Below, in pieces: positions 59,965 to 64,000 of a DNA stretch of 64,000 nt. The stretch lies in assembly GCF_001667035.1 (NCBI RefSeq), contig NZ_LZIR01000085.1, forward strand, positions 16,625-80,624, in the 5' to 3' direction. The stretch is from Mycobacterium sp. 852002-51057_SCH5723018. Lineage in GTDB: Bacteria; Actinomycetota; Actinomycetes; Mycobacteriales; Mycobacteriaceae. A program made the translations under genes and the position numbers. Under the pieces are notes generated by a model. It was not told the origin of the DNA. It searched no databases and saw only the letters and a list, made by a program, of their open reading frames with translations. The first letter of the stretch is position 1; each line of letters begins with the position of its first letter.

Positions 59965-59990
59965 CAAGTGCTTGCAAATGCAAGCACTTG
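59965..59990. promoter_or_regulatory. 26-bp perfect palindrome, probable operator of the XRE regulator
   Basis: Two 12-base arms, CAAGTGCTTGCA and TGCAAGCACTTG, flank an AA centre. It lies in the 85-bp gap between the DUF445 gene stop and the XRE gene start, in the promoter region of the latter. Its length and perfect symmetry point to a dimeric HTH protein, most simply the XRE regulator itself. Confidence 0.7.
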
Positions 59991-59999
59991 TTAGCAGTA

Positions 60000-61376
60000 C
60001 TAGAAGAAGAGCTGGGCGACGGTATAGATCACGAGCCCGGCCAGCGAGCCCACGACCGTGCCGTTGATGCGGATGAACTGCAGGTCCCGACCCACGTGCA
60101 ATTCGATCCGGCGGCTGGCCTCCTCGGCGTCCCAGCGCTCGATCGTGTCGGTGATGATCGCGGTGATCTCCACGCCGTACTGCGAGACCAGGTGCTGGGC
60201 GGCCCGCACGATCCAGTTGTCGACCTTGTCGCGCAGGTCGGCGTCGTCGCGCAGGGATTCCCCGAGGCGGACCACGGTGTCGGCGATGCGCGTGCGCAGC
60301 GTGCTGGACGGGTCGTCGACCCCCTCGAGCACCAGCCGTTTCAGCGTCTTCCACGCGGTCGCCGCGGCGGTGGCGATCTCGTCGCGCGCCATCAGCTGCT
60401 CCTTGATCGCCTCGGCGCGCGCGATGGTGTCGGCGTCATGCTGCAGATCGTCGGCGAATTCGAACAGGAAGCGGGTCGCCGACCGCCGCAATTCGTGGTC
60501 GGGGTTGCGGCGCACCTTGTCGGTGAAGTCCATCAACTCGCGGTGGATCCGGTCCCCGACGAGATGGTCGATGAATCGGGGCGACCAGCTGGGCGAGTCG
60601 CGTTCGACCACCCGCTGGATGATCTCCCCGGCGTTCAGCGACCACTGAAACGCCCGGTCGGCCAGCAGCTGGATGAGGGCCTCCTGGCGGTTCTCGGCCA
60701 GCAGGGTCGAAAGCACCCGGCCTACCGGCGGTCCCCATTGCGGTTCGGCGATGCGGCGCACGATCATCCGGTCGATCACCTGCTGGACGTCCTCGTCACG
60801 CAGGAGCTCCACCAACACCCGCAGCACGATCGCGGTCTCGCTCGCCACCCGGTCGGCGTGCGCGGCGTCCGACAGCCACTTGCCCAGCCGGCTGGGGACC
60901 TGAGCGTCGCGCAGCTTGGTCTCCACCACCGCGGGCGACAGGAAGTTCTCCCGCACGAAGGTGCCCAGGCCCTCACCGAGCTGGTCCTTCTTGCGCTTGA
61001 TGATTGCGGTGTGCGGGATGGGGATCCCCAGCGGGTGCTTGAACAGCGCGGTGACGGCGAACCAGTCGGCCAGCGCGCCGACCATGCCGGCCTCCGCGGC
61101 CGCGCCCACGTATCCGACCCAGGGGCCCACCCACGCGCCCGTGCCGGCATGGGCCTGCGCCCAGCGGCAGGCGAGGAAGACGACGGTGGCTCCCACCAGA
61201 AAGCTCAGCGCGACCAGCTTCATCCGGCGCAGCGCCACCCGCCGCTCGGCGTCGGCCTCCGGATCGGCCCCGGCGAAGGACTCCGCGATGGACGCGTGAG
61301 GGCGCGGGGCCCCGGCCGACGGGCCGGTCATCCCACGGCCTGACGCGTCGTCCTGGGGCGAGGCTCTGTGTGCCAC
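60000..61376 (-). CDS. DUF445 family membrane protein, Rv0473-like
   Basis: A 458-residue DUF445 protein. Transmembrane segments lie near the N-terminus (KLVALSFLVGATVVFLAC) and at the extreme C-terminus (GTVVGSLAGLVIYTVAQLFF). The conserved AEAGMVGALADWFAVTALF and HPLGIPIPHTAIIKRKKDQL lie between them, then a long helical region. GTG 61376 is the start. It is divergent from the TetR gene at 61514. Function unknown. Confidence 0.88.
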   Translation of the reverse strand: MAHRASPQDDASGRGMTGPSAGAPRPHASIAESFAGADPEADAERRVALRRMKLVALSFLVGATVVFLACRWAQAHAGTGAWVGPWVGYVGAAAEAGMVGALADWFAVTALFKHPLGIPIPHTAIIKRKKDQLGEGLGTFVRENFLSPAVVETKLRDAQVPSRLGKWLSDAAHADRVASETAIVLRVLVELLRDEDVQQVIDRMIVRRIAEPQWGPPVGRVLSTLLAENRQEALIQLLADRAFQWSLNAGEIIQRVVERDSPSWSPRFIDHLVGDRIHRELMDFTDKVRRNPDHELRRSATRFLFEFADDLQHDADTIARAEAIKEQLMARDEIATAAATAWKTLKRLVLEGVDDPSSTLRTRIADTVVRLGESLRDDADLRDKVDNWIVRAAQHLVSQYGVEITAIITDTIERWDAEEASRRIELHVGRDLQFIRINGTVVGSLAGLVIYTVAQLFF

Positions 61377-61513
61377 CCCACCATCATCTATCGCGGGGGG
61401 CAGTTAGTGTGACTCTCCCTGTTCGGGGCGCCGAAGATAGGCGGCCTATCCGCCAAAAAGCGACCCACAAGCCGTAGTATCGGGGACGTCTAGGTGAGTG
61501 GGAAGCGGCGACT

Positions 61514-62215
61514 GTGGCAGAGGAAATGCCGGCTGTGACCGTAAAGACGGATGGCCGCAAGCGGCGCTGGCACCAACATAAGGTGGAGCGCCGCAACGAG
61601 TTGGTTGACGGCACGATCGTGGCGATCCGCCGACTCGGCCGCTTCCTGAGTATGGACGAGATCGCGGCCGAGATCGGCGTCTCCAAGACCGTGCTTTACC
61701 GCTACTTCGTCGACAAGAACGACCTGACCACCGCGGTGCTGATGCGCTTCGCGCAGTCGACGCTGATTCCCAACATGGCCGGGGCGCTGTCCTCCAACCT
61801 GGACGGCTTCGAGCTGACCCGCGAGATCATCCGCGTGTACGTCGAGACGGTGGCGGACGAGCCGGAGCCGTACCGGTTCGTGATGGCCAACAGCTCGCCG
61901 ACCAAGAGCAAGGTGATCGCCGACTCGGAACGGATCATCGCCCGGATGCTGTCGATGATGCTGCGCCGCCGCATGCAGGAGGCCGGGATGGACACCGGCG
62001 GCGTGGAGCCGTGGGCCTACATGATCGTCGGTGGCGTGCAGCTGGCCACCCACTCCTGGATCTCCGACCCCCGGATGAGCGCGGACGAGCTGATCGACTA
62101 CCTGACCATGCTGAGCTGGAGCGCGATCTGCGGCATCGTGGAGGCCGGCGGGTCGCTGGAAAAGTTCCGGGGGCAGCCGCATCCGTCGCCGATCGTGCCA
62201 CCGCGGGCGCCGTGA
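61514..62215 (+). CDS. TetR family regulator, Rv0472c-like
   Basis: A 233-residue TetR regulator. The HTH reads LSMDEIAAEIGVSKTVLYRY followed by FVDKNDLTTAVLMRF. The C-terminal helical ligand domain is complete. GTG 61514 is used. It is divergent from the DUF445 gene and 12 bases upstream of the prenyltransferase gene, which it may regulate. In M. tuberculosis the homologue neighbours pcaA as well. Confidence 0.9.
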   Translation: MAEEMPAVTVKTDGRKRRWHQHKVERRNELVDGTIVAIRRLGRFLSMDEIAAEIGVSKTVLYRYFVDKNDLTTAVLMRFAQSTLIPNMAGALSSNLDGFELTREIIRVYVETVADEPEPYRFVMANSSPTKSKVIADSERIIARMLSMMLRRRMQEAGMDTGGVEPWAYMIVGGVQLATHSWISDPRMSADELIDYLTMLSWSAICGIVEAGGSLEKFRGQPHPSPIVPPRAP

Positions 62216-62227
62216 AATCTAGGTCCC

Positions 62228-63238
62228 ATGCCTGACGTGAGCGTGGGCTCGCGGCTGAGGTCCTGGGCGTACGCGCTTCGCACGACCAACCCGCCGCCGG
62301 ACGGTCCGGTCGACGCCGTGACACGGTGGCTCGTTGTCACCCGGGCGGCGGTGCTGCCGATGACCCTGGTCTCCGGCCTGGTGGCGGCGCTGCTGGCGGT
62401 CGGCAAACCGGGGCTGGACTGGCGGTGGCTGGTCCTGGCCATCCTGGGAATCACGCTGGCCCATACCGCCAACAACTTGATGAACGACCTTTACGACACC
62501 CAGGTCGGCACCGACAGCGCCACCTACCCGCGCGCGCTGTACGCCCCGCACCCCGTGCTGTCCGGGCTGATCAGCCGCCGCACGCTGGGGCTGGCGATTC
62601 TGCTTGTGAACCTCGCCGACCTGGCGATCCTGGTCGCGCTGGTGTGGGCCCGTGGCTGGCCAGTGCTGGCCTTCGCGCTCGGCGGCTTTGCCCTCAGCGT
62701 CGCCTATACGGCGCCGCCGCTGCGGCTGAAGAAGCGCGGCCTCGGCGAACCGGACGTCTTCGTCGTCTGGGGACCGCTGATGGTGTGCGGCACCTACTAC
62801 TCGGCGGTGGGCTGGGTCGGTTGGGACGTCGTGCTGGCGTCGCTGCCCTACGGCCTGCTGTGCACGACGGTGCTGATGGGCAAGCACATCGACAAGATCC
62901 CGTACGACGAACCGCTCGGCATCCGGACGCTGCCCGTGCTGCTGGGCGAGGCGCGCGCCCGGGCGGTGACGCTGGCCATGATGGTCGGCTTCTACGTGCT
63001 GGTGGCGGTCGCGGTCGCGGCGGGGGCGATGCCCTGGCCGGCACTGGTCGTCGCGGTGGCGCTGCCCCGGCTGGTAAAGGTGTGGCCGTATTTCCGCCGT
63101 CCCCGACCCGACGAGCCGCCGCCAAAGTTCCCGGTGTGGCCGCTGTGGTACGCGGCGCTGGCCTGGGTGCACGTGCGCCAGGCCGGTGCGCTGCTGGTCG
63201 CCGGCCTCGCGGCCGGCGCCGTGCTGCACATCTTGTGA
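62228..63238 (+). CDS. UbiA-family prenyltransferase-like membrane protein
   Basis: A 336-residue polytopic protein with eight or nine transmembrane helices. The first Asp-rich motif is NNLMNDLYDTQVGTD (NDxxDxxxD). The second region reads GKHIDKIPYDEPLGIRTLP, which is the usual DxxxD-like motif. UbiA enzymes attach prenyl chains to aromatic acceptors, as in menaquinone synthesis (MenA); the acceptor here is unknown. It is 12 bases after the TetR gene. M. tuberculosis has small hypothetical genes at this place instead, as far as I recall. Confidence 0.83.
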   Translation: MPDVSVGSRLRSWAYALRTTNPPPDGPVDAVTRWLVVTRAAVLPMTLVSGLVAALLAVGKPGLDWRWLVLAILGITLAHTANNLMNDLYDTQVGTDSATYPRALYAPHPVLSGLISRRTLGLAILLVNLADLAILVALVWARGWPVLAFALGGFALSVAYTAPPLRLKKRGLGEPDVFVVWGPLMVCGTYYSAVGWVGWDVVLASLPYGLLCTTVLMGKHIDKIPYDEPLGIRTLPVLLGEARARAVTLAMMVGFYVLVAVAVAAGAMPWPALVVAVALPRLVKVWPYFRRPRPDEPPPKFPVWPLWYAALAWVHVRQAGALLVAGLAAGAVLHIL

Positions 63239-63382
63239 CCGGGGTGTGACATAGAGCCGAGCTCTTCGAATGCGACTTGCACAGCCTTAACCGCTAGCAT
63301 GCAGGGGATGCATCGGGGGTGAACCCGCTTCTTGGGTGCCAGGACGCTCGGTGCCCGGAGATAATGAAAGGCCTTATTCCTC

Positions 63383-63916
63383 ATGTCTGTGCAGCTCACG
63401 CCGCATTTTGGGAACGTGCAAGCGCACTACGATCTCTCCGACGACTTCTTCCGGCTGTTCCTGGACCCCACCCAGACCTACAGCTGCGCGTACTTCGAGC
63501 GGGATGACATGACGCTGGAAGAGGCGCAGATCGCCAAGATCGACCTCTCGCTGTCCAAGCTGGGGTTGCAGCCCGGCATGACTCTGCTCGACATCGGATG
63601 CGGCTGGGGCGCCACCATGAAGCGCGCCATCGAAGAATATGACGTCAATGTCGTGGGGCTGACGTTGTCGGAGAACCAGGCCGAGCACGTCCAGAAGATG
63701 TTCGACCAGATGGACACCCCGCGCACCCGGCAGGTGTTGCTGGAGGGCTGGGAGAAGTTTGACGAGCCTGTCGACCGGATCGTCTCGATCGGCGCGTTCG
63801 AGCACTTCGGCCGCCAACGGTGGGGCCACTTCTTCAAGATGGCCCACCAGGTGCTGCCGGCCGACGGCGTCATGCTGCTGCACACCATCAGCCGGGGAAG
63901 ATCTCGGCCAGGATGA
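63383..63916 (+). pseudogene. pcaA: pcaA-like cyclopropane mycolic acid synthase, 5' part ending at a rearrangement junction
   Basis: The first 171 codons match PcaA closely: opening MSVQLTPHFGNVQAHYDLSD, SAM motif LLDIGCGWGATM, VSIGAFEHFG and VMLLHTISR. PcaA makes the proximal cyclopropane ring of alpha-mycolates and is normally about 287 residues. Here homology stops at 63896 and the frame ends at TGA 63914-63916 with an unrelated GRSRPG. The codons expected next lie on the opposite strand (see the 63888-64000 fragment). The gene is therefore interrupted in this sequence. Confidence 0.85.
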
Positions 63917-64000
63917 ACTGGGTGAAGTGAACGATTTCGTGGGTCAACGGGTTGCCCTGCGCCCGGGCGTCCTTGAAGGTCGCCCGGCTGATGGTGTGCA
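63879..64000. repeat. 18-bp inverted repeat flanking the pcaA junction
   Basis: TGCACACCATCAGCCGGG at 63879-63896 recurs as its exact reverse complement at 63983-64000 and may extend past the window. Both arms encode the same codons of the mycolate cyclopropane synthase on opposite strands. The 86 bases between them encode the next part of the gene on the minus strand. Confidence 0.9.
63888..64000 (-). pseudogene. Middle fragment of a pcaA-type gene in reverse orientation
   Basis: Read from 64000 leftward, the minus strand gives HTISRATFKDARAQG, then THEIVHFTQFILAEIFPG, and stops at TGA 63888-63890. These are the residues that follow LLHTISR in PcaA/CmaA1-type proteins. The fragment is open at the window edge, so either a reversed copy of the same gene or a convergent paralogue continues beyond. 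The reading frame is good until the junction. Confidence 0.8.

Overview
High-GC DNA from a slow-growing Mycobacterium, most likely of the M. avium complex type. Evidence: GTG/ATGA-coupled starts, the senX3-regX3 pair, mshA, hbhA, the mycolic acid cyclopropane synthases cmaA2 and pcaA, lprQ, and a fused hemD. Gene order from about 9.6 kb to the end follows the Rv0519c-to-Rv0470c segment of M. tuberculosis, read in reverse H37Rv numbering. Names of the form 'Rv0xxx-like' rest on remembered order, length and sequence; no database search was run.

Layout. 0-5.2 kb is an accessory module: a truncated TetR regulator divergent from a tightly coupled four-gene operon (AveC-type spirocyclase-like membrane protein, MoxR/CbbQ ATPase, VWA protein of NorD/CbbO type, NAD-dependent epimerase). 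5.2-9.4 kb carries an FMNH2-dependent sulfonate monooxygenase with an MHS-family transporter, and a phospholipase C-like lipoprotein. 9.5-15.0 kb is an envelope acylation island: Tat-exported esterase, acyltransferase-3/SGNH fusion, GDSL hydrolase, second acyltransferase-3, and a 38-residue protein. 15.3-17.7 kb has a STAS anti-anti-sigma-like factor and GlxA/DJ-1 genes. 17.7-24.0 kb is the haem cluster (glutaredoxin-like, hemA, hemC, hemD, hemB, two membrane proteins).

24.1-28.3 kb is the most interesting part: two WXG100 proteins, an 810-residue modular protein with a proline-rich linker and a distinct C-terminal module, a translationally coupled candidate immunity gene, and an AT-richer pseudogene with one stop and two frameshifts. 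This looks like a type VII-secreted polymorphic toxin/immunity locus. It occupies the interval that holds mmpS2/mmpL2 in M. tuberculosis.

28.4-30.9 kb holds serB1, hadD and cmaA2, closed by a strong hairpin terminator. 31-38.5 kb runs on the minus strand: ppx1, a membrane protein, a TIM-barrel protein, a thioesterase, proC, a BldC-like HTH protein, ribosomal protein bS22, an epimerase and an acyltransferase. 38.5-45 kb contains a 57-bp tandem repeat, a cysteine-rich protein, a DUF347 membrane protein, a FadR-type GntR regulator with an operator-like palindrome, and a coupled three-gene set ending in a GMC oxidoreductase. 45-59.3 kb carries regX3/senX3, gpmA, a YbjN protein, mshA, a ROK regulator, an SDR, lprQ, murB, a nitrilase-type hydrolase, deoC and hbhA. 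59.5-63.2 kb has an XRE regulator with a 26-bp palindrome, a DUF445 protein, a TetR regulator and a UbiA-type prenyltransferase.

The window ends in pcaA, which breaks off mid-gene. The next codons of the same kind of gene appear on the opposite strand, so a fold-back or inversion junction lies at about 63.89 kb. I saw no tRNA, rRNA, CRISPR array or insertion sequence.
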